Notes: generated from the letters alone by a model not told the origin. 64,000 nt of DNA from Nereida sp. MMG025 (GCF_021654165.1 NZ_JAKFZN010000005.1:1-64000); one strand, 5' to 3'; positions 17,573 through 26,960 are shown, counted from the first letter of the stretch. Made by a program: numbers and translations.

Positions 17573-18034
17573 TCAGACGCTCTGCGCCGCTTGCATCGCA
17601 CGCGCCGCCATCCAATCCTTCAGGCCAAGAACCGTTCTGCCGGCCACGACCTCGGAGGCCCAGGCGGCCCTTGGGTTACCGCAAGGCTCATCGCCGACAT
17701 GCCGGTCGATATGGCCAGTGGCCATCCATGGCTCAGGCTGGATCCGACGCAGCCAGTCCGCCATGCTTGGGATACGGCCCTGGCAGTCTTCGCGGACATG
17801 CTGCTCGCCGATCCAGCGCACGGGGATGTGGCGACTCGCGCTATTGGTCAGGGACACACCGAAGACACGTTCAGCCTCAAAAATGCCTTGGGCATGGTGA
17901 CGCAAGGCGCGGTGTGTGAAGAGCGCGAGGTGCTCTTTCGAGGCGTCGAACCAGTCATGGATGGCCTGGTAGTCAGATGGCACCCCGCCGAATTTCCGGG
18001 CAGAGCTCTCAGCATGATGAAGCGGATGGGCCAT
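17573..18034 (-). CDS. DUF6915 family protein
   Basis: The 153-residue protein begins MAHPLHHAESSARKFGGVPS, which matches the plasmid-borne DUF6915 family as I remember it. It is His- and Trp-rich with HRALRHHAQGIFEAERVFG and IPVRWIGEQHVREDCQGRIP in the middle; the function is unknown. The ATG at 18034 sits one base after the stop of the upstream gene, with GAGG in the end of that gene, so the two are translationally coupled. No membrane or secretion signal is seen. Confidence 0.72.
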   Translation of the reverse strand: MAHPLHHAESSARKFGGVPSDYQAIHDWFDASKEHLALFTHRALRHHAQGIFEAERVFGVSLTNSASRHIPVRWIGEQHVREDCQGRIPSMADWLRRIQPEPWMATGHIDRHVGDEPCGNPRAAWASEVVAGRTVLGLKDWMAARAMQAAQSV

Positions 18035-18035
18035 C

Positions 18036-18422
18036 TCACAGTCCCTCGTCATAGCTGTGCGCGCATTCGACATAGCGGTCCGCATGATCGAGCGTGATGC
18101 TGTCTTGTGCTATGTCCCAGGTCAGCGTGCCATAGCCGCCCTCGTTGTTCTCGAACCCCGGGTGATGGTGATAGGCGAGCGACCAGGCGAAATCGCCCAC
18201 CTCGGTGGCAAGCTGCTGAGGCAGTTGGACCTCTGCAGGCTGCACGATCACATCCTCGACATTGCCGGAATCGCCATAGCCTTCGTATTCGGCAGTGACC
18301 TCGCTGATGCCACGCGCACGTAGTTGCGCGAGCAGCTCCGCTCGGGATGCCTTCAAGGTGATTTCGCGCTCGGCGCGCCACTGAGCCGCCATTGCGGAAA
18401 AATCGATCTGGAGATTGGTCAT
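18036..18422 (-). CDS. DUF6878 family protein
   Basis: The 128-residue acidic protein contains LRARGISEVTAEYEGYGDSG and a C-terminal TWDIAQDSITLDHADRYVEC. It fits the DUF6878 family found on alphaproteobacterial plasmids; the function is unknown. It is first in a two-gene unit with the DUF6915 gene, one base apart. Copy 2 of the shared leader motif (about 18493-18513) lies 70 bases upstream, directly after the stop of the helicase gene. Confidence 0.72.
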   Translation of the reverse strand: MTNLQIDFSAMAAQWRAEREITLKASRAELLAQLRARGISEVTAEYEGYGDSGNVEDVIVQPAEVQLPQQLATEVGDFAWSLAYHHHPGFENNEGGYGTLTWDIAQDSITLDHADRYVECAHSYDEGL

Positions 18423-18510
18423 GGGTCTGTCCTCTTGTCTGCAATTGGGGGGCGCGCAGACCGGTCAAATCCAGATCCGCGACGCCTGACCGGAAGCCCG
18501 CTTTGACTTT

Positions 18511-21500
18511 TCAGGCGGCTTGGTCCGCCGTTATGGCAGGCCCCTGCCCCACAATCCGAGCCAGAATGGTCCCCGTGTCGATCTCGTCCCCATGCGGCAG
18601 GAATACCCGTAGCTGGAAAGCGATGATCTCGGTGAAGCAGCCGAGGGCCTTGAGACCCTCAATCATGCCCCTATCCGCACCAGAGAGCTCGAGGCGCATC
18701 TCGCCTGCGACCCGGCGACGGGTCAGGATCAGACCCCGGCCCAGATCGACAGGTACGGTGGTGCCGAGGGCGGCAGTCAGCATCTCCTCCGGCGTTTGCG
18801 GGTTGGAGACGAGGAAGCGTGCGCGGAGGGCCGCTGCCCCTTCCTCGCTCAGCGTGCGCCCGATCATGGCGGTCGCCCCATCCGGCGTGACCCGGTAGAT
18901 GCGTTCATTGGTGGTCGGAATGTCCTTCCAGATCGGCAGCAGCAGCCCAGTCAACAGGTAGAGCTTGGTTGTGGTGGTTTTTGGCAGGGACGCAGCCTCG
19001 GCATCCCAAAGGCGGGTGAACTCAGGCTTGCCGATCTCTTCCCAGGCAGAAGACCCGAACCGCGTCTCTTCGAGATAGCTCGACCCGTTTGGCCGCACCA
19101 CCTTGCGCATCAGCGTGACGATGTCCTCGTCGTACATCTGCATGGGCCGTGCCGAGATGAGCGCCGCGCGACCCGAAGCGCGGTTGACCATGGGGAGCTT
19201 GTCGGGATCGCGAGACAGGGCGTCATCCGCTGACAGCACACGGACCGGGTCGGTGACCTCGAGCCCGATGATCCGCGTCACCGCGCCGGATTTCGGGCAG
19301 GTCCAGAGATCCTCTGTGGAGACCTGTTCGATCTTTTCGCCGCGCAGGGTTTCCACCCCGAGATCGAGCATGCCCGCCGCGCGCGCCCGATCGGTCTGAT
19401 CGGCGATCCGGCGCATGAACTCGGCAAAGAGCGCGTTCTGCATGTGGATGGGCAGCGCCAGCACCCGGTTGAGAAACCGCTGGATCGGCGGAAGCTCCTC
19501 AAGCAGCACCCCGTCCTTGTCGATCAGCCGCAGGGCTGTCGAGTCGGTGAAACTCTCGTAGCTCATCGCCTCGGCGCGCCCGGCGGCAAGATCGGCGAAA
19601 TACCCGCGCAGCGCGGCCCGTGCGATCGGACTTTCGAGATTGTCCTCGTCGCGGAACATACCTTGGGAGCCGGTCTCGCGCTGGCCCTTGGTCAGGGCCC
19701 CCAGCTGGTCGAGGCGTTTGGCGATCGTCGACGTGAAGCGTTTCTCGCCATGCACATCGGAGGTGCAGACCCGGAAGAAGGGCGCGCTGACCTGGGCCGA
19801 GCGATGCGTGCGGCCCAGCCCCTGGATGGCCGCATCGGCGCGCCAGCCGGGCTCCAGCAGGTAGTGCCGCCGCCGTTTCTGGTTCTTTGCCGTTTGCGCC
19901 GCATGATAGGATCGGCCCGTGCCGCCTGCATCGGAGAAGATCAGGACATCCTTTTCGCCGTCCATGAAGGCTTGGGTCTCGGAGGAATTGCTACTGGCGC
20001 TGCGCTTCTCGATGGAGAGATGGCCGTCCTCAGCCTTCAAAGGGCGAATGGACCGCCCCGTGACTTCTGCGACGGCCTCGTCGCCAAAGGCCCAGAGGAT
20101 CTGATCGAGCGCCGAGGGGATCGGCGCCAGCGTCATCAACTCCATCATGGCCGCGTCACGCAAAGCGAGCGCCTCACGCGAGACGACCAGCGCGCCGGTC
20201 TCATCGCGGAGCGGCTCAGCCACCATGTTGCCGTCGATTTCCACGAGCTTTTGCGCGTGGATCGGAAATGCCTGTTCGAGGTAGCCCAGCACGTAGTCGC
20301 GCGGCGTCAAGGCACCCTCGACGAGTTCATCCTCCGAGTCCATCGTCTCAAGCCGCCGCTTCAGCAGGCTCTCACCCGTCGAGACCACCTGGATGACGCA
20401 AGCCTCGCCCGCCGCCAGATCGTCCTCGATGGCACGGATTATGGTCGGGGCTTTCATGCCCATAAGGAGGTGGTTGAAGAAGCGCTGCTTCGTGCTCTCG
20501 AAGCGGGACTTGGCCGAGGCGCGTGCGGCTGAGGCATTGGGCTGGCCCGAGGCGTCATTGACGCCAGTGGCAGTCAGCGCAGCTTCGAGATTGTGGTGGA
20601 TCGTACGAAACGCACCCGCATAGGCGTCGTAGATCTCGATCTGCGCCGGGGTCAGCGCGTGTTCGAGCACGTCATACTCCACCCCATCAAAGCTGAGGGC
20701 GCGGGCTGTGTAAAGCCCGAGCGTCTTGAGATCGCGCGCGACCACCTCCATGGCCGCGACACCGCCTGCCTCCATCGCCGACACGAAGCTCTCGCGGCTT
20801 GGGAAGGGGTATTCCGGCCCCTGCCCCCAGAGACCGAGACGCGCGGCATAGGCGAGGTTGTGCACGCTCGTGGCCCCCGTGGCCGAGATGTAGAAGACAC
20901 GAGCGCGGGGTGCTGCCAGTTGCAGCCGGAGGCCTGCAAGACCCTGCTGCGAGGGTTTGACCCCCCTGCCCTGCTCGGAGCCGGCCGCGTTCTGCATGGC
21001 ATGGGCTTCATCAAAAGCGAGGACGCCGTCGAAATCTTCGCCCATCCAGTCGAGGATCTGGCTCAGCCGCGTGGTGCCGCATTTGCCGGCCGAGCGCAGC
21101 GTGGCGTAGGTGACGAAGAGGATACCGTCACCTATCGGGATGGGCTGGTCCGGTTTCCATTTGGTGAGCGGCTGGATGTCGGCTGGCGAGCCGCCGAGAT
21201 CGGTCCAGTCGCGGATGGCATCCTCGATCAGCGTGGCGGATTTGGAGACCCAGATCGCCTTCCTGCGCCCGGCCAGCCAGTTGACAAGGATAAGACCCGC
21301 GCACTCGCGCCCCTTGCCGCAGCCAGTGCCGTCCCCGAGGAAATAGCCGAGGCGATAGGCACGCGCATGCGGGTTATCATCTGCGCGCGTCAGCTTGGTC
21401 TGGTCATCATCGATTGTGAACCGCCCCGGCAGGTCGCGCCCGTGGGCATCATGCGCCATGATGATGGTCTCGAGCTGCGCCTCGGAGAGATCTCCCTCCT

Positions 21501-22773
21501 CGATCAACCGTGCGGGCAGGCGCAAGTCATCACTGCCCGCGCCTGAGGGCATGGGCGGCGCGACCGAGGCCATTGCGATGCTTTCGACCAGCGGCGTGGG
21601 ATGTTCCTGCGCGCCTGCGATCTCGATCCGCTGCGGACGGTAGCGCGCATAGATGTCCGAGATGGGTGTGTTGTCGCGCGGGACATCGAAGCTTGTGAAG
21701 CTGAGCGGACGGACGGCATTGGCCCGTGGTTTGGAGGCGGCAAAAGGCACAGCGGCGGTCTTGCGCGGGGCAGATGATGGAACGGTCGGCCGCCCGTGAG
21801 GGATCACCGCCGCCTGTTGTACGTGGCGCATCTCGGTCCGAGTCGCGGCCACGGCGTCGACAAAAGGAAGGGCCTCATCCAGATCCCGCACAGAGACGCG
21901 GATCATCTCGCCGTCCTCCTTCACCTTGTCGAAGACCATCAGCTGGGTTTCCACAGAGGTGCCGAGCTTGCGGTAGACCTGCCCCGGCATCGTGAGCGCC
22001 AAGCGCGGCGTCAGGCGACCGCAGGCACGGGACCAATGCGCGGCATCACGTTCGGGGCTGAACCGCGGCGGCATGATCGCCACCAGCCGCCCACCGGGTG
22101 CCAGGCGCTTTGCTGCCGCGATGAGATGTTTGGCAGCGATGTGCTTGTCGCGGGAGCGATCGATCGAAGAGGCGAAGGGCGGGTTCATCACCACCGCGTC
22201 GGGCAAATCCGGCGTCTGCAGCAGATCGTCGATATGCTCGCCGTCATGGCCCGTCACCTCGCCGCCGAAGACCGCGCGCAGGAGGCGCTGGCGAAAGGGG
22301 TCGATTTCATTGAGCAAAAGCGTGGCACCGGCCCGAGTAGCGAAAGCAGCCAGGGCACCGGTGCCGGCAGATGGTTCGAGCACGGTCTCGCCCTTGCGGA
22401 CCGCAGCCGCCCGCACGGCCAAGGCGGAAAATGGCAGTGGCGTGGAAAACTGCTGCAGCCGGATCTGCTGTTCCGACCGGCGGGTTTCCGTCAGGAGCCG
22501 GGACGCGAGGAGTTTCGCAGCGGCAATGTCACCTGCTGCGCCGTCCCCACGCAGCAGCACCTGGATGGCAGCGGCCTGCATCAGGTCATAGGCCATGCGC
22601 CAGTCCCAGGCACCGCCGGTATCGCTGCCATGAAAGGTCTCTCGCATGATGCGTGCGAGCGCTGAGCTGCGCAGGGGTTGGTGGTCGATCTCCGTGCCGA
22701 TCTGCTCGAGGGCAGAGACGAAGTGAGCTTTGGATTCAATAGGATCGGGGAGCGTTGAGCAGGGCTTGGACAT
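18511..22773 (-). CDS. Methyltransferase/strawberry-notch helicase fusion protein
   Basis: The 1420-residue protein joins a DNA-methyltransferase-like domain to a strawberry-notch (SBNO) type SF2 helicase. The N-terminal part has QFSTPLPFS (108-116), the SAM motif VLEPSAGTGAL (131-141) and the catalytic-type NPPF (197-200). The helicase part has GDGTGCGKG (480-488) as Walker A and DEAH (588-591). Its C-terminal helicase lobe has SDAGGTGRSYH and QGLGRTHRSAQ, a motif VI-like segment. Such proteins are widespread on alphaproteobacterial plasmids and phages. They are thought to protect or remodel incoming DNA, but the exact role is untested here. AAAGGA precedes the ATG at 22773. No break is seen in the long frame. 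Confidence 0.9.
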   Translation of the reverse strand: MSKPCSTLPDPIESKAHFVSALEQIGTEIDHQPLRSSALARIMRETFHGSDTGGAWDWRMAYDLMQAAAIQVLLRGDGAAGDIAAAKLLASRLLTETRRSEQQIRLQQFSTPLPFSALAVRAAAVRKGETVLEPSAGTGALAAFATRAGATLLLNEIDPFRQRLLRAVFGGEVTGHDGEHIDDLLQTPDLPDAVVMNPPFASSIDRSRDKHIAAKHLIAAAKRLAPGGRLVAIMPPRFSPERDAAHWSRACGRLTPRLALTMPGQVYRKLGTSVETQLMVFDKVKEDGEMIRVSVRDLDEALPFVDAVAATRTEMRHVQQAAVIPHGRPTVPSSAPRKTAAVPFAASKPRANAVRPLSFTSFDVPRDNTPISDIYARYRPQRIEIAGAQEHPTPLVESIAMASVAPPMPSGAGSDDLRLPARLIEEGDLSEAQLETIIMAHDAHGRDLPGRFTIDDDQTKLTRADDNPHARAYRLGYFLGDGTGCGKGRECAGLILVNWLAGRRKAIWVSKSATLIEDAIRDWTDLGGSPADIQPLTKWKPDQPIPIGDGILFVTYATLRSAGKCGTTRLSQILDWMGEDFDGVLAFDEAHAMQNAAGSEQGRGVKPSQQGLAGLRLQLAAPRARVFYISATGATSVHNLAYAARLGLWGQGPEYPFPSRESFVSAMEAGGVAAMEVVARDLKTLGLYTARALSFDGVEYDVLEHALTPAQIEIYDAYAGAFRTIHHNLEAALTATGVNDASGQPNASAARASAKSRFESTKQRFFNHLLMGMKAPTIIRAIEDDLAAGEACVIQVVSTGESLLKRRLETMDSEDELVEGALTPRDYVLGYLEQAFPIHAQKLVEIDGNMVAEPLRDETGALVVSREALALRDAAMMELMTLAPIPSALDQILWAFGDEAVAEVTGRSIRPLKAEDGHLSIEKRSASSNSSETQAFMDGEKDVLIFSDAGGTGRSYHAAQTAKNQKRRRHYLLEPGWRADAAIQGLGRTHRSAQVSAPFFRVCTSDVHGEKRFTSTIAKRLDQLGALTKGQRETGSQGMFRDEDNLESPIARAALRGYFADLAAGRAEAMSYESFTDSTALRLIDKDGVLLEELPPIQRFLNRVLALPIHMQNALFAEFMRRIADQTDRARAAGMLDLGVETLRGEKIEQVSTEDLWTCPKSGAVTRIIGLEVTDPVRVLSADDALSRDPDKLPMVNRASGRAALISARPMQMYDEDIVTLMRKVVRPNGSSYLEETRFGSSAWEEIGKPEFTRLWDAEAASLPKTTTTKLYLLTGLLLPIWKDIPTTNERIYRVTPDGATAMIGRTLSEEGAAALRARFLVSNPQTPEEMLTAALGTTVPVDLGRGLILTRRRVAGEMRLELSGADRGMIEGLKALGCFTEIIAFQLRVFLPHGDEIDTGTILARIVGQGPAITADQAA

Positions 22774-22817
22774 GGGGAATTCCTTTGGATCAGGGTCTGA
22801 GTTCCAAAGGACAAAAA

Positions 22818-22850
22818 GCCCGCTCTACACTTTGAAGGCGTAGAGCGGGC
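22818..22850 (-). terminator. Rho-independent terminator after the RelBE pair
   Basis: Exact 11-base arms at 22818-22828 and 22840-22850 are followed on the minus strand by TTTTTG. It ends the toxin-antitoxin transcript and lies 45 bases ahead of the helicase start, so it also belongs to that gene's leader (shared motif copy 3). Confidence 0.85.
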
Positions 22851-22879
22851 AATTTCTTAGCGGGGGGCCTGCACCCCCA

Positions 22880-23170
22880 TCATGGCCACTGCTGCGCAGC
22901 ATGAAGAACGCGTAAAATGGTCACCATCTCAGGGCTTTCAGCATAAACCACGATGTAGTTCGGCCGAATAACCATCTCCCTAGTCCCGTCCACACGGCCC
23001 GCGCGGTACATCTGAGGGCGTTCTGGAAGGAGGGACGTCTTGTGTTCAATCTCGTCTTTAAGAACTTGGGCGGCATCCGGGTTGTCGTCAGAGATGTAGT
23101 CAATGATTGCCAGCAAGTCGGCGATGGCCGTCGCTTTCCATTCAAGATTTGGCAAGGCGCTTCCCGTCAA
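22880..23170 (-). CDS. RelE/ParE-family toxin
   Basis: The 96-residue protein is a RelE/ParE superfamily toxin. It has LEWKATAIADLLAIIDYISD (strand and first helices), LPERPQMYRAGRVDGTREMV and IRPNYIVVYAESPEMVTILR, the last two holding the basic residues typical of the family. The start at 23170 overlaps the antitoxin gene by 29 bases, giving coupled translation. It belongs to a different subgroup from the ParE-like toxin at 14939-15271. The target (ribosome-bound mRNA or gyrase) cannot be decided from sequence alone. Confidence 0.87.
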   Translation of the reverse strand: MTGSALPNLEWKATAIADLLAIIDYISDDNPDAAQVLKDEIEHKTSLLPERPQMYRAGRVDGTREMVIRPNYIVVYAESPEMVTILRVLHAAQQWP

Positions 23171-23441
23171 TCAATGCCTGAGCGTCTTGCATCGCCTTGG
23201 CATGGGGCGTTGTGGGCCTTGGATCGTCTAGCGCTTCCTGTACCTTCGCCCGGAACCAGGCGTCATAGGCATCCGGATCAGCGGTCAATCCGGCAGGCAA
23301 GCCGCCTTCTGCGGCCACGCGGGTCAGAAGAATACGCACCGCGTCGGAGAGCGTCAGACCGACGCCCGCAAGCGCGTCCGAAGCCTGTGCTTTCAGCTGA
23401 TCGTCAACACGGACATGAAGCATGGACGTTTGGGCAGGCAT
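23142..23441 (-). CDS. relB: RelB/DinJ-family antitoxin
   Basis: The 99-residue protein begins MPAQTSMLHVRVDDQLKAQA and continues with a RelB/DinJ-like GLTLSDAVRILLTRVAAEGG, the ribbon-helix-helix signature. The C-terminal half is expected to wrap and neutralise the downstream RelE-like toxin. GGAGG lies just upstream of the ATG at 23441. A perfect 8-base palindrome 29 bases upstream (23470-23487) is the probable autoregulatory operator. Antitoxin-first order and overlap with the toxin are canonical. Confidence 0.88.
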   Translation of the reverse strand: MPAQTSMLHVRVDDQLKAQASDALAGVGLTLSDAVRILLTRVAAEGGLPAGLTADPDAYDAWFRAKVQEALDDPRPTTPHAKAMQDAQALIDGKRLAKS

Positions 23442-23469
23442 GGATGGTCCTCCAGTTGATGGGAGTGAT

Positions 23470-23487
23470 GTATCTCATTTGAGATAC
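23470..23487. promoter_or_regulatory. Operator palindrome of the RelBE module
   Basis: GTATCTCATTTGAGATAC is a perfect inverted repeat with a 2-base centre. It sits between the RelB-like start and its upstream neighbour, where a ribbon-helix-helix repressor would bind. Confidence 0.7.
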
Positions 23488-23545
23488 GATTTCAAGTCGG
23501 CAGTATGTGCGCGCGTGGTCCCGTGGTGTTGTCTCAGCGGGAAAC

Positions 23546-24202
23546 TCAGCCACCCTGCCCCGCGAGATACTCCGCCAGCACCTGGCTAGCAGCACCTTTC
23601 GCGGAGCTGAGCAGCTCCGAGCCGGAAAGCGTCGCTTTCGACAGGCGTACGAGCCCGCCAGTTTCCTCGATGCGGTAGCAGCGGCGTTTTTGCCGCCCGC
23701 GTCTGTAGTGCATCGCGGTGACGATCTGGCAGGTGCTGCCATCGGTGAGCGTCACCGGTTTTGCGAGCTTGATCTTGTCGCCTTCCTCGTAGTTCGGGAT
23801 CGAAGCCCATTCCCGGCAGCGCTGGCGCCAGTCCCGGGCGTAGCTGTCCGGGTCTTTCAGGTCGGAGAGAAGTTCGATCAGCGCAAGGGGCGCGCGCGAC
23901 GCGTTCGGGCCAGCGCTTTCCTCCATATCCTTGTAGCCCCAACACCCATCGTCGTAGGCGGTGAGGAAGACAGCGGCGAAAGTGATCGAACCGTCAGGAT
24001 CGGTGACATAGGTCGCGTCCTCGACAGGGGTGCCATCGCGATTGGTAACCCTAGCCGCCGCATACCAGGTGGAGCCGACCTTACAGGCCTTGACCAGTTC
24101 GGTTCTGCGCCTGTCTCCCTCGAAGGTGCAAAGCCGGGTGATCTCCGCTTTCTCATCCGCATAGGTCTGGACGCGGCCGTCGGTGTAGAAGAGCCAACCC
24201 AT
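23546..24202 (-). CDS. DUF6927-like plasmid protein
   Basis: The 218-residue protein opens MGWLFYTDGRVQTYADEKAE, a start I associate with the DUF6927 family of plasmid proteins. It has beta-rich segments (VGSTWYAAARVTNRDG, ITFAAVFLTAYDDGCWGYKD) and a basic C-terminal half ending in GSELLSSAKGAASQVLAEYL. The function is unknown. The ATG at 24202 follows AAAGGA; the ORF extension to 24325 overlaps the next gene and lacks a ribosome site. It lies in the same direction as the surrounding plasmid establishment genes. Confidence 0.72.
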   Translation of the reverse strand: MGWLFYTDGRVQTYADEKAEITRLCTFEGDRRRTELVKACKVGSTWYAAARVTNRDGTPVEDATYVTDPDGSITFAAVFLTAYDDGCWGYKDMEESAGPNASRAPLALIELLSDLKDPDSYARDWRQRCREWASIPNYEEGDKIKLAKPVTLTDGSTCQIVTAMHYRRGRQKRRCYRIEETGGLVRLSKATLSGSELLSSAKGAASQVLAEYLAGQGG

Positions 24203-24305
24203 TTCAGAGTCCTTTCTGTCGTTGGGGAAAATTGTTGTCGCCAATGTCCCGAGAGGGCCGCAGGCCCGGCAGGGTATTGGCGATGCTTGTTTGAGAAAGG
24301 GCGTG

Positions 24306-24899
24306 TTACGCTGCCCTCCGGTCATCGATTTCCATCAGCGCATCGAGCGGCACGCGGTAGGGCTGCATGGCGTCGAAATCCTCGCAATTGCCGCAGTTGT
24401 GCACGATCGCGAAGGTGTCGCAGGCATCCTTGAGGATGACCCGGAAGGTGCCGCCAAGACCCGAAGGCACTTCGTAGGTCCCGCCAATGAGATAATCCGA
24501 GGCCCGGCGCACGAAGACGCGGATACTGTGGCCATCAGTGGCGAGCCGGATCGCCCCCTGCCCCCGGTCGATGAGCACCTGCACATCGTTGAGGATGTCG
24601 GTGTAAAACTGGCCCGTCAGATCGCGAAACGCCATGCGGCGCTGCGCCATCCAGTCGGTGTCGCGAAACGGGTTCATGCCATCTGCGAAAGCAAAGGAAG
24701 GATCGGCCTGCTCTGTCGCGACGATGCGAGTGGTCGTGCCATCGATGCCGTTCGAGCGCAGATGCACGCCATTGCCGACGATGAGGATGAGTGCGGGCCT
24801 GTCCACGGGGCCGTTCCAATTGGGCAGGAAGGTCTTGCATGCGCGCGCATGGGCGATCTGCGCTGCGAGAGCGGAGGCGGAGAACTTGAGAATAGCCAT
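24306..24899 (-). CDS. Conserved plasmid protein, unknown function
   Basis: The 197-residue soluble protein starts MAILKFSASALAAQIAHARA and has ILIVGNGVHLRSNGIDGTTT, ILNDVQVLIDRGQGAIRLAT and IHNCGNCEDFDAM-like regions; two cysteines (CGNC) near residue 167 could bind metal. I do not recognise a named domain. It sits between the DUF6927-like and ParB-like genes, an order I have the impression is conserved on related plasmids. Only a weak GAAAGA precedes the ATG at 24899. An 11-base-arm hairpin separates it from the ParB-like gene. Confidence 0.7.
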   Translation of the reverse strand: MAILKFSASALAAQIAHARACKTFLPNWNGPVDRPALILIVGNGVHLRSNGIDGTTTRIVATEQADPSFAFADGMNPFRDTDWMAQRRMAFRDLTGQFYTDILNDVQVLIDRGQGAIRLATDGHSIRVFVRRASDYLIGGTYEVPSGLGGTFRVILKDACDTFAIVHNCGNCEDFDAMQPYRVPLDALMEIDDRRAA

Positions 24900-24932
24900 G
24901 GGGATGTCTTTCGGTTGGGTGTGGGAAAGGTT

Positions 24933-24968
24933 CGACCCGCGCGGGCGGCATGGTCCTCGCGCGGGTCG
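24933..24968 (-). terminator. Hairpin after the ParB-like gene
   Basis: Exact arms CGACCCGCGCG (24933-24943) and CGCGCGGGTCG (24958-24968) lie 10 bases past the ParB-like stop. No T-run follows, so termination is uncertain; it may instead stabilise the upstream mRNA or be a leader structure of the next gene. Confidence 0.5.
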
Positions 24969-24977
24969 TATGATGGC

Positions 24978-26960
24978 TCAGGCTGCTTGCGCGACCTCGC
25001 CGTCAGGTTCCGGGGTTTCCGCAGCGGGCTCCGCCTCATCAAAGGCGAGACCGGCCGTCTGCATCATGGGCGGACACCAGGCGGCCACGGCAGCGCGCTG
25101 CGCGTCCGTGAGTGTGGCGAAGGGTTCGGCGAAGAGCTTGTCGCAGAAGGCGACGATCTCCTTCTTGCTTGAGGAGGCCAGCGTCACCGCCTCCTGGGCC
25201 AGACCCAGATCCTCGCCCAGAATCTTCAGGAGCCAGGCCTTCTTGAAACGATTGAACAGCGCCGCATTCGGCGTCCAGTGGGCGCGAATGTCGGGCATGA
25301 CCTCGATCTCGAAGTCATGCATCAGGCTGTCGCGCAGCTGGTCCCGCGCGAAGCAAGACTGCGTGGTGCTGGCGGTCGCATAGGCCACGACCTTGGCCTT
25401 TTCCCCTGCTTCCAGCGCGCGAAACGCCGCGAACTGATCGGCGGGCGAGCGGCTGTCATCGAGCCACGAGAGGTCCAGCAAATCATGCGCCGCCGCCACC
25501 TGCTCGAGCGAGGTCTCGTCGATCTCGTCCATCTTGGCGTGGGTGCGGTATTCCATGCGGGCCTCGACCTTGATCGCCTGCGTGACACTCATGCCGTTGG
25601 CCAGAACGTCACTGACCAGCTTGAAGAGCGTCAGATCGAGTGTGGCCTCGGGATGCAGCGCCATCGCGGCCCCCAATGCCATGGCTCGCTCGGTCTTGAG
25701 GTCCTCTGCCAGCGAGGCCGGGTAGCTGATTTCGCCGGCGTCAGAGGTCTCCTCCCCCGTTGGGTTGCTTGAAGAGCCACGCGCGCCCTCCTCTTTCACA
25801 ACGTCCTCCGAGCGCACGAGGCCCACATGGAGCGTGATCTTACCGCTCGACCACGAGGCAATCACACCGGCGCGGGCCAGGTCCTCGGCGCTATAAGCCT
25901 CCTGCAGGTCGCGGGCTTCCTCTTCCAGAGCGTCCACGCGCTCGTAAAGGGCATTGTAGGCACTGTCCTCGAGCCCTTCATCCTCCATCTCGAGCTGCAA
26001 TTTCTCAAGCTCGGCGGTGATCTCATCCACGCGCTTTTGGGCGGCCTCATCCGGATCGATCGGGCCGGGATAGACGCGGCCGTAGTCGGCCATGGTCGCG
26101 TAATCATAGCGCACCATCGCATCGGCCCAGGCAAAGCCCAGCCTCACACGGGCCTCCTCGGCGGCGGCCCTGAGCTTTTCGAGCAGAATGGTCTCGACCA
26201 GCGCCGCATCCTCGAGCACGGAATGCTCTTCCAGAAGGTCAGCCGCGATCGCGCCGCCGCGTGCCTCATAGTCCGCGCGCACGAAAGCCCCGATATCGTC
26301 GCTGACCTGCACGCCGCGGGATTTGAGAGCCTGTCGGACGGTATAGGCCTGCAGATAGCCGTCGTCTTTCGTGAGCGCCTCGAAGACCTCGCGCTGCACC
26401 CCCTGGCTCGGGTGCTCTGCAAAGGCCTTCATCGTGTCGAGGGTGATCGACTTGGCCCGGGCCGCCGCGCGGATATCGGGGTGGATCAGCCCGTAGCGCA
26501 GACGGCCTTTCACAGCGGCGACGGTTGTGCCGAAGGTCTTTGCGATCGTCTCGGGCGTCTGGCCGTCGACCTCCATCATCTGGGCAAAGGCCTCGAACTC
26601 GTCGAGCGCATTCATCGGTGCCTGGGTGATGTTCTCGGCGAGCGACAGCGCCGTGGTGACGTCGCAGTCGTCAGGGACAAGGCGGCAGTCGGCCTTGGTT
26701 TTCGCGGTGAACCCCTTGGTGGACTTGTCGGCGATCAGTTCCTTCAGCGCGGCATGGCGTCGGCCACCGGCCAGCACGGCGTATTTGCCCTCGAGCTTCT
26801 GGACCAGGAGCGGCTGGAGCAGGCCCAGCACAGAGATGCTGGCCTTCAGATTGGCGATGTTCTCGGCATCATAGGTTTCCGGGGAGTTGCTGCGCACATT
26901 GGCGGGATGCGGGACCAGATCGCTGATCGCGACGGTGAGAGGGGCAAAGCTTGTGGTCAT
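24978..26960 (-). CDS. ParB-like nuclease-domain protein (not the partition ParB)
   Basis: The 660-residue protein has an N-terminal ParB/Spo0J domain: LVPHPANVRSNSP, then SVLGLLQPLLVQKLEGKYAV and LAGGRRHAALKEL (CTP-binding GRRH box, about 65-75), then an ENITQAPMNALDEFEAF helix-turn-helix region. After residue 300 it is long, acidic and coiled-coil-like (EKLQLEMEDEGLEDSAYNAL). The plasmid's own partition protein is RepB at 31669-32640, so this is a second ParB-fold protein, a type common next to antirestriction genes. Function is unknown; some relatives are proposed to silence or protect plasmid DNA. Copy 4 of the leader motif is 80 bases upstream. Confidence 0.87.
   Translation of the reverse strand: MTTSFAPLTVAISDLVPHPANVRSNSPETYDAENIANLKASISVLGLLQPLLVQKLEGKYAVLAGGRRHAALKELIADKSTKGFTAKTKADCRLVPDDCDVTTALSLAENITQAPMNALDEFEAFAQMMEVDGQTPETIAKTFGTTVAAVKGRLRYGLIHPDIRAAARAKSITLDTMKAFAEHPSQGVQREVFEALTKDDGYLQAYTVRQALKSRGVQVSDDIGAFVRADYEARGGAIAADLLEEHSVLEDAALVETILLEKLRAAAEEARVRLGFAWADAMVRYDYATMADYGRVYPGPIDPDEAAQKRVDEITAELEKLQLEMEDEGLEDSAYNALYERVDALEEEARDLQEAYSAEDLARAGVIASWSSGKITLHVGLVRSEDVVKEEGARGSSSNPTGEETSDAGEISYPASLAEDLKTERAMALGAAMALHPEATLDLTLFKLVSDVLANGMSVTQAIKVEARMEYRTHAKMDEIDETSLEQVAAAHDLLDLSWLDDSRSPADQFAAFRALEAGEKAKVVAYATASTTQSCFARDQLRDSLMHDFEIEVMPDIRAHWTPNAALFNRFKKAWLLKILGEDLGLAQEAVTLASSSKKEIVAFCDKLFAEPFATLTDAQRAAVAAWCPPMMQTAGLAFDEAEPAAETPEPDGEVAQAA

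Noticed and set aside
24978-26960. Main plasmid partition ParB
   Set aside because: RepB at 31669-32640 is the partner of RepA with parS sites nearby; this 660-residue ParB-fold protein stands outside a partition operon.
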